Source of the DNA: Liolophura sinensis
Taxonomy: Eukaryota > Mollusca > Polyplacophora > Chitonida > Chitonidae
Assembly: GCF_032854445.1 (NCBI RefSeq)
Contig: NC_088300.1
Coordinates: 28,255,608 to 28,319,607, forward strand
Length of the DNA stretch: 64,000 nt
Direction: 5' to 3'
Shown: one piece after another, positions 40,101 to 55,100 of the stretch
How positions within the stretch are numbered: position 1 is the stretch's first letter
How the letters are laid out: each line of letters starts with the position of its first letter
Translations under genes and position numbers: made by a program
Notes under the pieces: generated by a model
Databases searched by the model: none
What the model was told of the DNA's origin: nothing
The model's input: only the letters and a program-made list of their open reading frames with translations

Positions 40101-43100
40101 TAGAGTCATTGGAAATACGTTTTAATACTATGTTGTAGTTGGCATTAACTCTACTGCTCGTGATATAGAGGTGACAAGTTTTAAGCCACCCTCACCAGTG
40201 ACCCTTAGGGATGTCATCCACCCTAAAGTCACAAGCAACACTCTCTATGAGACAGACAACCTCTTCCAGCAGGAATGGCTGACAGGTGATCACTCTTTTT
40301 TTCAGGGTGGGGAGTTTTTTTATCTTTAAATCCATTCATAAGACCCTTAAGAGTTCAGTGAATGAATGAATCTTGACTATGACATAACACCACTTTGGCT
40401 GTATTGGTGAACAAGTAGGTCAATTAAGTGACTCCATCTAACACTGGCTAATGGCCGAGTCACAGAAAGTTTGTCAGTTGCTAAGGAGAAGTGGTGGGCT
40501 TTCATGCTTCCTCTACCCATTAGCCATATTATTATGAAAAGAAATATTCTGTTGAATACTATGCAAACATTAGTGAGACCAGTTTATCCATTATTCTGCA
40601 GGAAGTCTGCCATACTGCTACATCCATGTATATATGAAATTAAGAAATATTGTATTTACTTTGCTTTATATCATCCAAAATTCCACAAAACTTCAATGTC
40701 TTTGTGTCACCCTATTCTGACAAAATTAACATGGAAGAGATAGGGGAAAATAGGAGAAAACTGGAAATGAGATGGCCTGAAGTTAAATTCTGTCCAAACC
40801 TATGCTCAACAATGAACGTGGACTTACATAAATTGTTATTTTTATGCATTAATCATTGCCAGGTGTTCAGCAGATTTCCTGTAAATCAGGGCCAAGTAAA
40901 ACAAAGATCATGATGGCCAGTGACAACATGTATGAGAAGAAACTGCAGACTACTTTTCCACGGGACCCTGAATCCTGGTATCCTGACAAACATGAGGAAA
41001 AAGGCAGGAAAAAACTGGCGCCTCAAAGGGTACCAAGGAAGGAAAAGGGCATGCACAAGTGGAAAGCCCTGCCAGAGCCCATTGATGTGAGTCATAAAGC
41101 ATTTAAGGCTTGATAATATGAACCCTCATGAAACCATTCTAAACATGTTTAAGAGCTAAATTCATTATTAAGATATTGGGTACTGAGTACATGTACATGC
41201 CATGAGTGTGATATTTTTGGATGTGATTCATTATTAAATATTATGAAATAACTTGTGTAAATAAATGTTGATTGACTGACAAAACATGAAATGCTACAAA
41301 GAAAATATAATCCCTGTGATTACCTCACCTGTAATGAGTTTGGTTGAACTTTGATGTTATTTATAGTTATGATTTGTTTTTTAAATCAGGACACAGCCGA
41401 CGTCATTAAGATTATCTCCCCTGATTATGACCCGGACTTGAGAGGTTCTCCAGACCCTATCGCCAGAAAAAACACAAAACAAAACATGTCTATGCTCAAA
41501 ATATGTTAGTATCGCCTTCATGAACAGAAGACTTTGTTGAAGTATGTCTTCTTTTCTAGCAAAATTTTGAAGATACTTGTTTCCTTGGGTCTGCAGTTTT
41601 ATACCATTTATGAGTTTAATTAAAGATATATATACATATCAAAACTTGCCCAGGAAATTTTTTCTGTTCAATTATAAAAAAATTAGTTGGATTGACCCAA
41701 TCTAGCAAAACCAACTTGAAAAATGACTCTTACAATGTGAAGCAGACGACATATCTCACATCATTATGACATCATTTTAGAAGGGATTATTTCGTAGCTT
41801 CTTATAAAAATGTTGTGAATAGACTTTCTTTGCAAGTTATCATCTTTTTAATGTTTCTATAAGTGTAACTGTTGTTCAAAGATGTTATCGTATCTTGGGC
41901 AGCACCAGAAAGGATGGTAACCTTATTCAGTTAAATTCGCAAGTATTCAAAATGTTTTAAATAGAAGACTGATATTTTACACAAATCATTTGATTGAAAA
42001 TTTTGTTTGTTTTGGTGAAATAATTTTAAAATGTTGAAAACATGAAAATGTCGTCAGACACAGGAATAAGGTATACGGTACCACATTCTTGATGCCTCTC
42101 TGTCTGATGTAAATTTCAGTCTTTCGATATTAAATTTGTTGCTGTTTTAATACTATTTTACCTGTGATGCTGAAATTTTTGTGAAAGGTGTCTAATATCT
42201 ATTAAATAATGGATATGATATATCATAAATGTTACATTAAAATATTTTGAGTAATTTAGAATTTTTCTCTGGCCCTAAATAATATGCCTACAAATAAATA
42301 AGCCATGTTTCTAATTGTTAATGAATGTTTGTTTACTGCAAACTAGTGGATGAGTGGCAATCTCAGTGGCACTTGGCTGGGCAGTACGCTGACAGTACCC
42401 CAGATGATCTGATACACGACATGGCTGACATTCAGCCTCATGTACGCCTCAAGGCTGTGGCCACTGTCACCAAAGCCGTGACCTATCGACCCCCACAGGA
42501 GCCGGGGATTCAGATAGAGGCTGAGAGAGGCAAGCTGGACCCTGTATCTGAACTGCCTATAAAGATCTTCAAAGCTTTAGAATACCTGCTGGATGATAAA
42601 CACAGGCAGGTGAAGAGGGCTGCAGCCATAGCTCTCTTCTCCCTGAATAAACCTAATCCTCAGGTAAGACAGTCAGCAGAAAAAACACAAACTGGAAATC
42701 TTACACTCTACAATATTTAACCTCAAAATGCACAGGGTGTGGCAAGGTTCCAACCTATGTAAAATCTGCTGTGTTGGTCAGTTGGCAAGTTGCCCAGAAT
42801 CTAGAAGACTAGAAGATAAATTAATCTTTATTTTGATAGCTTTGATGTGTTAGAAAATGTAATTTAATATTCAACAAAGTAGCAATATTTTTTTTTGCAA
42901 AATTTGATTTTGTTAGAATAGAAATAAAGGTTTGTTTTTGCAGTGCAATGCAGAAATAAGGCAAAAATCAAACCTTTATGCTCAGTTTGCCCTCATTTGT
43001 GGTTTGCAGGTCACATTTGCTTATTGTAGGGAAATAACTAAATATACACCTGTTCAGGCAGCTTGAAGTCCCAGGTACAAGTCTGGAAAGCACATGTACA

Positions 43101-46100
43101 TGTAGTGTTGCACACAAATGATATAAAGTAGGAGACGTTCATAAAACAGTCCTGGAATTTTGTTGTTATTCCAGGAGTTTCATGATCCCTTATCATGGTT
43201 CCAAATTCTCTATTCAGTTTATAGCAAACAAATTTCTAATGTTGTTGCAGTAGCATGTAGAATTGAATTGATCTGTGGAAATGCTTTATATATTCATAGT
43301 TGCTATGTTCAATGATTGCTGTATATCACAATGTGCACAAAACACTCTCAGTTTTACCATGACGACCAGCACTAAAGGCTTTACTTTGCCATGGCCATAC
43401 ATGTAGGTGCTTGTAATATTAAGGGGACTTTGTTTAAGTGGAAAACTTTTCTCTGGGTTTCCAGTTATGGTGTTTTCAAATAATTATGTAACTGACTTCC
43501 CTAAAATTCTAACATTTTTTCTAAAAACATGAGAGGAAATGCTCAGATGCTGTAGTTCATAAATGCACACCAGGCATACACCAGTCACAGTGTACAATAC
43601 ACCTTGTACTTTGGCTGTTCCCTTGTTCTGAACATCAAAACAATGCCAGTTTTAAAGCCTTGTGTTTGACCAGACTTAAGTTGGAATCTGGGTAACTTGC
43701 TGATAAGACAGATGCTTTAACCCCTCGGCGACTGGATTGTTGTCATGATCATTCCCCTCCCCCCCCCCTCAAAAAAAGAACTCAAAAGAGAAAAAATAAA
43801 AGTGAAAACTTTAACTTACATGAGTGTGTTGGCTGGCCAGTGTTGTGTTCATTGACAGTATCCCAGGGTGTAGTGTGGTAGAAACGAGGGGGAGGTCAGC
43901 TGGAGACTGATTGATTTTACCTTTCTGTACTTCCCTCTATTGTCAAGACGTGTACCTATTGTCTGTAGGTGGCAGCTGCCTCTCATTTAGCTCTTCCTCG
44001 ACTGTCACCAACCCGAGACAGGTTTACTTAGATACCATCTCTAAGAATGCTGCTTACACTCATTATTAATGTTGGGATGTAAAATCAATAGTTGTCATAT
44101 TGTTCTCATTGTCAAGACTATAGTACCCATAGATCAGTTTGGTCGAAGACTTCTTAAAATTTGAGCCTCCTCCGAGGTCATTGCTCACAGCAGTTTTACG
44201 TCACAGTCACTGGGCGATATAGAGGCTGTATTCTTGTGCATGGTGTTGGTGTTTATATAATTGTGATATTGATTTTTTTGAAGGCTTGCTAGAAAAGACT
44301 TAGCACTACTGGCTGTTTTTGAGGAATTGTAAGTCAGAAACTCCAGTTAGAAGGTTCCAACTTTTGTGGAAGAAGTGTTTAAGAGTAGAATGAGCCATTT
44401 TTTGCATACATGTTTATACTAAAGGACAAGTTGTACCAGTTTTTATTGCTTTACATTTGAGATGAGCTACTTTTGTTATTTTATACAATGACAGTTTTTA
44501 AGGAAAGTGATGTTTTTATGTGGTGCAAGTTTTACTGGGTGACTTCCCAGATCAAATGATTCATTCAATATGGTTTTTACCCCACAATACCAAAAGTAGT
44601 TGGGTGATAATACTGGTTTATGACTCTATAGCCTGTTTAAGAAACAGACTGCATCCAGCGGGCCTTTTGTGTGTCATGTAAGTGACAGTTGATGCCCCTG
44701 CCCACTAAAGGTTAAAGGATGAATTGTTTGGGTTTATTGCACTGTGGGAAATGGGCTAATGATGTGCACAGTTCAGGCGTGTCGTTATAGACTTCCCTAC
44801 CTATATAGCTACAGAACTGTCATGTATGGTATGACCTTACAGGTTTGGATTGTGGGTCTTGGGTTTCTGCTGTTAGCCAGTATTGTGGCTGTCGTCAGGG
44901 TTATAAAGACATCAACGACCATAAGTATGAATGGCTTTCAGATAATTAGCTAAGAGCCAAGATATGCATTTAATATCTGTTCTCTGCCATGTGCATGTCA
45001 GAGCATGCAAATATAAATAGCTTTTTCAATAACCATTATTTCCATACAGATTGATAGTTCATTTACGTTTTTTTTTTGGTAAAATCGTCAGCTTTTATAC
45101 ATGTATACATGTAAGTGAAATTATCTTGTATGAAGCAATATAAAATGGTGACCAAATATAAAAGTGTCACTTGGAAACGAAGAATTGTTTCATGTGAGAT
45201 ACATACAGTTACATGTACATGTACATGTTAGCAACCACGCTACGTTTTCACCTCAATCTGTCAATATGTATTACAAGTGTCAGTTCATCATTAATCATTT
45301 CCTCCAGGTAATGTATTAAAATTAACCATAATTCACTTTACTATAGGTTTATCCTTTTATTTTGACTATGTAAGTATGTGTTATTGAGTCAGTCCTTAAC
45401 TTCAGTCACGCATTGAAATCCATGCGACTTTAACAAGGGCTCTATGATGTATTGCCAAAAGTCTATTAGCAACATCTGTCAGTTTATATACATGTACTGT
45501 CTACTTTATAAATCCACATGTACATTGATATATTCTTGATAGGTTATAAGTACATCTTTATCTTTAAGTGTAAGCTTGAGCCTGGGCAGATATCCCACTT
45601 CTTACAGTTGTGTGTGAATGAACAGTGTTTATTGAGATTGTTTTGCGTTGCTTTCTGCCTTTGTCAGGATGGAGGAAATGATGTATGAAATGAAAGTGTC
45701 AGAACAAACTGAGAATCAGAGTGTGTTCTGCATTTGTCACTGGATAATATATTTGCGGAGAAGCTTTGAATACTTTTTATGATTTTTTGGGCCTTTTTTT
45801 GTGGTCCAGATGGTTACTGTCAAATGAAATCTTCTGCTGTCTGCTTGATTGTCTGTTTGTGCACAACAATGTGTTATCTAGTCTGAGCCATATCTAAGAA
45901 ACAATTTCTGGCTTAAGGTTTTGTGAGCAACTGTTCTTAGCCAAATCTCACAAATGATTCTGGTCACTGGTTTATGCAGACAATCTTGTCTATAAAGCCA
46001 TATCTCAGAAATGATTGCTAATTCACACGGGAAGTCTCCTTTAAGCAATATCATGAAAACAATTGCTGTTATGCTGTAATGAGGTTATGTTGCCCCAGTC

Positions 46101-49100
46101 TCAAAAATCTCAAAATGCATGACTGATTCATCCAGGTACAGGTATGTTGTCTAAATTAATCTTGTCTAAGCCTATCTCAAAAATTATTTCTGGTCCATGA
46201 GCCCTGGTGATATCTCAGAATAGGTTGCCCCTTCATCTTGTCTGAACTATATCTTAAAATGATTTGTCCTCCACCACTGTGGACGGTCTTATTCTGTCCA
46301 TCTCTCTTTGTAGTTGCGAGTAAAAGTCTTTATTTCTTTTGCTGTGACCTTCATATGTATTGTATGTACACAATGTAGGCCTGTCCACCTGTGTATGTAT
46401 TTGTAACATGACTACTTTTAGGGAATCTTACTTTTATTTTGTTATCTTGATTAGAATCCTGAAAGCACCAGGCAATAGCAGGTGTTTTGTGTGGTAGAAA
46501 TGGGTGAAAGCTCTTGACAAAGTCAGCGTATGATCTATCTGTTGTGAAATGAAAAATGACAAATAAGTTGTGAAATTTAGGAAAAGCGAAAAAAATTCAA
46601 ATTCAAGATTATTATTATTATACAGTAAATTACTTTTTGTTTGCACTTGAGACTGAAAAGAGACAAAAAAAAAGCAAACAAAAAAAAAACAAAATAAAGA
46701 AGATTAGTATGTCGAAACTAGATTTATAGATATTTGTTTCAAGAGTATTTTTTGTTGAAAATTACTTGCACATTTTTCTCCTCAATTATCTGTAAAAGAT
46801 GCCTAGTTGACTGATGTTTGTTTTTTTGTATTTGTTTTCAAGGCTGAAGAGATCATGAGAGAAGCGTTAAAGGGGGACAACTCCGTTGACCGTTGGGCTG
46901 CAGCTCAATGCCTTGCCCACTATGGTGTGTGTGATCCTGTTGTAGTAGGGGAGTTAATCCAGCAGCTGCTCGCCACTGAGGATTCCATCAAACATGAACG
47001 GGCAATAGGGCTTCTGGCAAAAGTCAGCTCAGATTCTGTAAGCTACAAAATATAGTAACTTGTTCATATTTTATCTGTTTTTGTAACACTTCCAAACCAT
47101 AAATATTTTGATAATCCTCATCATTGCATACCTTCAATGACAGGTTCTATGTTTGTCAAAACTTATGCTATCATTCAGATGATGGATAAGGCAAATAATG
47201 TATAATCTGGAAAGATAAATATATTTATGAAAAAATGTCTAAAAATGCAGAAGTCAGAAGAGTTATCTCGAGCAGACATCTGTTTTTCAGACTTGATTTG
47301 TAGTCAGTAGTAAGACTGGCAAGAATGTTATCGGAGGCCTCAGATTTGAACCATGTGTTGAGATGCTGGCATGTGATTGTCATGTTTCTAACTTTAGCTC
47401 CCCTTCACTATTTTAGTGGCTGGTTATGTTTTCCAGCTGATTTTTTGTCCACAGTGACAATTCCTAAATGTTAGTGGAGGCATTGTTGACCCATGAGTTT
47501 CAGTCTCCAGTGGCTGTGTGAGACAAGCTGTGGAAAGGTGAAAGATACTTGCCTGGATAAAGACAGTTATATCAATAGTTGGTTGACTCTGGTTTGATGG
47601 TTGGGGATAGAGTTAGACTGAGGTGCTATATGGATCTATTAACAGAGACCACATGTAGGAAAGGTTGGCACCCTGCACAGTTACTGCCCCTTTGTTTTCA
47701 CAGATGCTGGTTCACTCTATGGTGGCAGAACATCTCAACAGTAGCAGCTGGAGACATAAAGTCATTGCCTGCAAGGTCTTTCCCACCCTACACTCCAACA
47801 TCAACAAGGTATTTAGCCTGTCATAATTTGTTTCACACTTTTAAAACTGTAGTTTAAAGTAATCTGTGTATGCCAGCCCTTGGCTAAAAAAAAAAAAATA
47901 AAAAAAATTAAATTAAAATAATAATAATAAGTAAGGAAGTAAATAAAAGAAAAAAATGTACTGCCCATTGGATAGTTATTATCAGAACTCCCCTCTTTCG
48001 CATTTATTTGTTCCAACTGATTGTTGCTCTTTTTTAACAATTTTTTTTTTTGTAAATTGCACTAGTTTAGTGGTAACACAGTTGGGGCTTTGTACATTAA
48101 TAAAATGTCCTATGTGATCAATCTTTTATATTTTTTTTTCTCTTTCTTAAACTTTTTTCCCCATAGACTACATGTAAGATTTGATTTGGGTCCACAGTTA
48201 GTACCTTGGAATTTGATGAATTGGATAGAAGTCATTTTTTTATAACCTTTGCTTTTGGTCATAACTGTAGCGTATGGTAACTTTCTAGTGCTGTAAGGTG
48301 TAGCTTAAAATACTTGTGTTTGTGTACATATGTTTCCTAGAGACCAACATTAATCAGTTGCCACATGAGAAGGCCCCCTAATTCATCTGTAAACAATCTG
48401 TCACACGGCTTATTGCCTACTTTTATTTGTCTTGTGATACGCTCAGCCACAAACCTTGATCCTGATTCATCTACCTCATGGGGCCACTATGAGTTTTTAT
48501 GTGAAGTTTAATTGTTTTTTTTTTGTTTTTTTTTTTGAACAACTTAAGTATTCATTTTACAGTTTACTTACCAAACTTGCTGTAAAGTGAAATGCAGTAA
48601 TTACAAAAAGCGAGGTGAAACCTTGTCATAGTGGCTAACGGTATATGATAAAGGGAGGTAAATAGTGATGAATGATATGGTGGCTATGTCATCGATGACA
48701 GCTGAGTATTGTATGGAGACGAGTGTAGCTCAGCCTCCTGACGTAAGACTGGCATCTTGTCCAGTGTCTGTCATGGAGACAAATGGCATAGTCTGCTGCT
48801 GGAGGGCCTTCGCTTAACATTTGCCAGTTGAGCTTATTTTCAGTGTTGCTTTTCTAATTACACAGCACTGTTACTAAGATGGGTTTTCACATCTGACAAA
48901 CGTGTTGATAGATGTTTTACAGGTGTGGGTTCTTACCTCCTGTGAATGACTTTGTCAGAACAGGTGATCCAAAGAAATAATGACACTTTTGTAAGATGTA
49001 AAACATTCTCAGCTTCTCTGTTAAAAAACTAATCACTTTTTATTGCTTGAGAAATATATAAATGCTGTCAAGCGATTTCCCATTGTAGACTTAACTGTGC

Positions 49101-52100
49101 AGGAGTTCATTTATTTTTCTAATTTTGAAGAAAAAAGGAAAAAAATAATTGTCACAGAAATACTTTTTTCTTGCTTTAAATTATTCCCTTTAAAGTGGCT
49201 TTTTCACGTCTGTGATTAAAACACGATGGCAGTCTTATCAAATAATAATCGATGTTAAACTTTTTGTCATCTGTTTTGCATGATGTCGCAGACCAGTGTT
49301 TTGTATTTTATAGCCCGATGGCTAGAGTACTGCCTGTGGGTTGGATGTTACACTACAGCATAAAAAGCCTTCAATGCCAATTGTAATAGTTGGAGATTGA
49401 ATTCTGGCTGCTACGCCCGCATTGGTTATTACATTATAATAGGAGATGGATTTTCTTATAAGAGCCATCTCCCCGTGTTAATGGGTGGAGAATGGAAAAG
49501 GCAGCAGACCTAAAACTATGGTATTATTTGCCAAGCTGCACATCAACATTAATTGAACAAAAGGATGACAGGCTCGTTATAACATGGCCGGGGGGGGGGG
49601 GGGGAGGGGGGGAAACATTGTGCCAGTCTGTTGTCTTGTCATGTTGTAATGAGGGTGCTGTCAGGCTGTCATAGCCAGGCTTAGGACTGCAGTCTCACCC
49701 CATCTCTCCTCCCCCTCTCCGCACCTTCCCTATTGGCCCTTCCAGCCACCGGGCTCTGTTTAACTCACAGACGGTTAGCCTCCTTACTTTTCCTGGGGAG
49801 GATAATTATATTTTTCTTGTCTCAGAATTGCACCAAATTTTGTAATAGATTGATTCAAAGACAGTAATATTATATGTTTATTCAGCATTGCTTATCAATT
49901 TAAACTTGCTACACTCCTCTCATATTTCCTTTAAATAAGTAAAATTTACTTGTAAACTTCTAAAGCTTTAAGGAAGTTTGTTTATATTGCTTGTGTCCCA
50001 AACACCTCTCCTCAGGCTTCTGCTGTACTTAGCTGTGTTCTACTTTACTTCATAGCTGTACTTGTGACACTCATGCTGGCTTCCTCTCTGGTTGTAAGAA
50101 TTACGGTGTGTCAGCAACCTGCAGATGGTCGTGGATTTTCTTTAGTATGGCTAAAAAAAACAATCAAATAAAAACTTGTAAATAAATAAATAAAGATACC
50201 AGTGACATGAGTAGTGTATCAATAAGGTGTGACATGTAATTGTGGTAATTTCATTATCAGTGTGCATATTCTTCGCCTCCCTTCTAAACACACTCACACA
50301 ACGCTAACAACGCTAACCATGACAGCTGGATTGTATCTACATGATCTTTATACCTAGTCTCGGAAAAATTAACAGTGGTAATTTCATCTGGTTTAGGATT
50401 TAGGACATTTTCATTGTGGCAGTTCTCTTGTGTGAGTCAGCAGCACACATGTTCCCCACAGTGGCACACTGACGGCTCTACAAGCCTTTTGCCTGATGTA
50501 CAATCCACCTGAGAGCAAATCTCACACACTTTCATCTCGGAACTTAGGCCCTGAAGTAAGACCTAAGGCTTTGGTCTGTTGTACAGATGCTTTAAGCAGT
50601 ACAAATTCTCCAGATACTTATGCCCACATCACTCTCATCCCTGACTCCTACATTGAGTTTGGGCTGCAGCCAGCTGTACACCAGCCCTCCTCATAGCATG
50701 AGTTATTATGGCTAAAGACATGGTTTATGATGTAACTGTTATATCATTTCTGCCAGCCTTTTACAATCCTCCCAGGCACTTAAATGTATTTAAGGTGGTA
50801 AACAGTGGGTAATTAATCTCCATCGTCTCAGTTGTATTTTTCAGCTGAGTGTTCTATCTATCAACTAATAAACCCACTGCTCCGGGTTTAAATAATAAAG
50901 AAAACAATTTTAGAGTTAATAAAAATTTTCTGAGAAATTCTTTCGATGTAAATGTATAATTGATCGAGATGTTTCCAATTTTTTAAAAATTTATTGATTT
51001 TTTTGAGTGGGAAGTATTTTGTCCATTATTTAATAGTTCTTCTACTTTACAGACAATTATGAGAGAAGTTTATAGTTAACTATTTTATTTGACATTATAT
51101 GATGGTCTTTTGATTCTTTAATCGATTACATGTCTTAATGAAGACATATGTCTCAATTTTCAATACCCATGTGATGTTCCTATGACTACAAGTGTTAATA
51201 TCTACGAACAAGTCAGTATACAGGGAATAAATATCATATTATGCAGACTGCACAAGAATAAATGTTTATCGTCTTCAGTTGATGTATTATAATTTGATAG
51301 CATAATGTACATGCTTGTTGATAGACGTCAAGAATGCCAGAGTGTGTTAGCGTCTTATTGTATATATTCTGTTTCTGTGCAATCCAGCTGGGATAACATG
51401 TATGTGCTGGAATAGTTATTAAACCATTTCTGTCTCTCACTGCTTATTTGGGGGTTTATAGTTTCACAATATGACCCAAACCCTCTTAATGTGGGTAATA
51501 AGTTTAATATTTTTTCTTCGAAGGAGATAACTTTTGGGTGCACATCTTGTTGTACAGCTCTGAAATATCCCCTCATTATAGTGTGTGTTCTGTGTGTCAG
51601 GACATATCCCAGAAATTGGCCAACCTGATGTGGAATGACTGGAATAAGGAAGTGAGATCAGCAGCTGCTCAGGCCCTGGGGAAGACAGGTCATGGTAAGA
51701 TTGTGCACGATCACCTCTGTGAGAAGATACTTCACGGGCCAGAGAGGATGAGGGTGGAAGCCATTGCACGTGTGGGACAGTTGGGTGAGAAAGATGTTGT
51801 ACTATACAGCTGGTTAAATACTATGACAAGTGCTATAACACCTGATATTAATTAGTGCGCGAAAGGTTAATTTCCTGTTGAAGAGATTTTATGCAATAAA
51901 ACATTTATAAAAACTTGGTGTAATAGTAGGATTTTAATATCTAAATCCAAAGGGGGAATTTTTGTTTTTTTGACCTTTCCGTTTAATTTTTATGTACATA
52001 TGAGTTAGTGAAGTATGGTGTGAGATTTTTTTTTTTTTAACCATGAAACGAAAGAAAAAGAATATGAATGCACACTATTATCAGTTGTCCTAATAATGAT

Positions 52101-55100
52101 ATTAAAGTGACCCAAGTACCAGCATTTAAACCTGAAACCTACAATGTACATGTAACTGGCATGGCTAGGGTTAAAAGAAAAATCACTCATTTGGGGATTG
52201 TCATTAGGTGCTTGGCACAATATAGTATATACTGTATGGAAAACAGTGTTGACGGACTGAGAGAGTATGTCTAGCTGCATGGCCCTTCAGTGAAAACTGT
52301 CATGTGAACACATGGTTTGCTGTATGCATGTTGGTTAGGTGTAATATCCTGATAATCAATGATTCCAATAACAACAATATAATCTGCAAACAATCTGCAA
52401 ATGGTTACATTGAACAACGGTTAACTTATCTCTCAGTTTAAATAAGTAGTGAGGTGATTAGAATAGCTGTTACGCTGGTTTCATAACAAAGGGTTTTGAA
52501 TATACAAAAAAAAAAAAAAAAACAGTTATAACCATGCATATACCATTCTGGAGACAATAAAAACACAATGTTAGTAAATGGACCTCTAAATTTGACTTAA
52601 TACTGATGTTCTGTTTAACAAATGGCAACAAATCAATATGAAAAGAATCTTTGGCTTTTAAAAAGAAAGGAAATTTGAATTTCTAGAAGTAATGTCAAAC
52701 TAAATGTTAACAGTGCCACCTTGTGTAAAGAAATGTAAAACCTAATGTTAATCGTGAGTTTTAGGACTGTTGTATGACAATGATTTCCTGACAATAGATC
52801 AGATCGGCTGTCACTTGTGTTGAGTGTTGTTGGCTATGCAGATTTAATTAAGAAACTTACAAGCTGACTGAGAAAACAACTCTTCACAGATCTGTTTAAA
52901 CATCTGGAGTTTAATCAGTTCTGTCTTATTCATGGCAAATGTGTGCGGTCATACTAAGCCAAAAAAAACAAAGAAACAAAATCATTACAGTTACAGCTAC
53001 AACTGTTGACAGTAGTGACAAACACTATTTACACCTTTGAAGTATCATATCTCTTTCTGTTGCCAGGCATCATGACAGCTCGTCTGTTGCAACCTTTTCT
53101 CCAGTGTTTTGATGACCCTTACATATCTGTGAGGTCTGAGGCATGTGTGACAGCAGGACAAATACAGATCAAAGAACCCGCTGTCATCAAGAAGCTGATC
53201 TACCGAGCTACCTATGACACGACATGGAAGGTCAAGGCAATGGCTGTGCACAGTAAGCCTTGATACATATCTCATTCCGATTTACAACTACAACAGGAAA
53301 AAACTTCAAGTGACTTTTAAAATATATACCTATTTTGGATTTAGATTGTTTCTTTATTTGAAACTTGCAAAGTTTTTCCATTTTAATACACATCTATTAG
53401 TATGAATAGCTTTATACAGTGTTTAGTTGAAGTTTTCTCACGTTTCTAGAGTCAAGTAAACCATGTTCATTTTGAAAAGATTGCTTCCTTTGTCATTCCT
53501 CACATACAAAATCAAATCTCTTGAAATTCCAATTTACATACATGTTAATTTGTTCCTTGAGGTTGGACATGCTCTACACCATATATAGGAACTGATGAAA
53601 AGTACAGAACAAGCTTTCTAATGAAGGCAGTTATTTTCACTCAAAGGTTCTTAGAAATTTCAGTATAAAGATTAGGCCTAAAGTACATACTTTTAATGAT
53701 GGTCTGGTCAGTTATGTTGACTGTGTTCCTGCAGCTCTGGGCAGGATAGGCGTGGCTTCCCCTGAGGTTAAGGCTTGTCTGTTGTGGGCACTAAGATATG
53801 AGGAGAAGGAGGGTGTGAGAGCTGAGGCTTGTCACTCTCTAATTGTCCTTGGGGCGGAGGCAGTTGACAGCGATGATGTAATTGATGCTCTTCAGGAGAG
53901 GCTGCTGGTGGAAACCAGTGAACTGGTCAGGCAGTAAGTAGCTTATGACAACTGGCAAATAAAACATTAATAAGGAAAATTTGCTGTGTATGAAATGAAA
54001 CACTAATGCATTGAATATGCCCGTGGATTTGGTTTTGATTTAAGTTTTGCAAAGCTTTGATATCTGCAAGTCATGACACAAGACTTTTTTGATTTTTTTC
54101 AAAATCATTTTCTCACAGTGTTACATCTCTCGATTTGAACAGGTGTAGTTTAAACTTCTATGAGGCATAAGCCTTCCAGATGATTTGGACATAAAATATT
54201 CACCGTGTACTTAAAATTAAATTACCCAGCCCAATTTCTGTCTTTGCATTCATAGGCAAATCACAGATGCCTTGAAGATGGTTGGTATCAATGCCTTGGA
54301 TGATGTGGACATGGTGGCAGACATCAAAGATGCCGTCAGGAAGCTGTGTACCTGTTCTAACATTGCGGCACAGATAGCTGGGTATGAAGCTGAGGAAGAC
54401 AAGGCCCGTAACAAATCACGGATGATCCAGTTGCCTAAAGAAATACCTGGATCACAAGAAGACACTAACGTAAGCTTTTCTTAGATTCTCTTTACAATAT
54501 CTTGATTGTTCCATTGTCCAACCAAGAAGTCAGACATACAATGTACCTGTACCACAGGAATTGCTTCAGGTAAGCTTCTCATAGATTCTCTTTATGTTTA
54601 TTGATTCATTTTTCAGCCAATGGGGACAAAGTCATGGTGTCACTCAAAGCATCATTGTGTCATTTATTGTTACATTCCTAGCTTGCCTTCTCTGGTTTGT
54701 TCACTATGAAGTATGTGCTAATAATTACTAGAATATCCGGTGTACTCACAGCTATATACACATAAGGTCTGAAGGTGAACATGTCTGGTCCTAACCACAT
54801 TAGGCATCGAAGTTAATACGTTATCTCGTTCCATTTGAAATGGCTTTCATTGCTCAAATTGATGACCTAGGTGTCAAGGGTGCCTAAGTTCAGATCATTT
54901 TGTCAGCTAAACCAAAAGAATCCCTTCCTCTCTGAATTGTCTGTGAGCTGACATAAGGGGGTTTGTCAGGCCCCAAGGAAAGGTGAGCCACCTCATGTCC
55001 TCCACCCACGGACTGTCCCATGAACAAAGAACTCACATATTAATGAAATACTTGTATTCTTGAGAATGTCCTAAAAGACAAATCAAAAATTAATTATAAT

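Noticed and set aside
40471-40913. ORFs in HEATR4 intron 3
   Set aside because: They cross the intron and the exon 4 acceptor in the wrong frame or without splice sites.
43968-44020. Possible extra HEATR4 exon after CTGTAG (VAAASHLALPRLSP)
   Set aside because: Exons 6 and 7 join in phase 0 with continuous HEAT-like sequence, and this segment lacks a good donor in phase.
47579-47857. 92-codon ORF overlapping HEATR4 exon 8
   Set aside because: It is in a different frame from the exon, which reads in phase with its neighbours.
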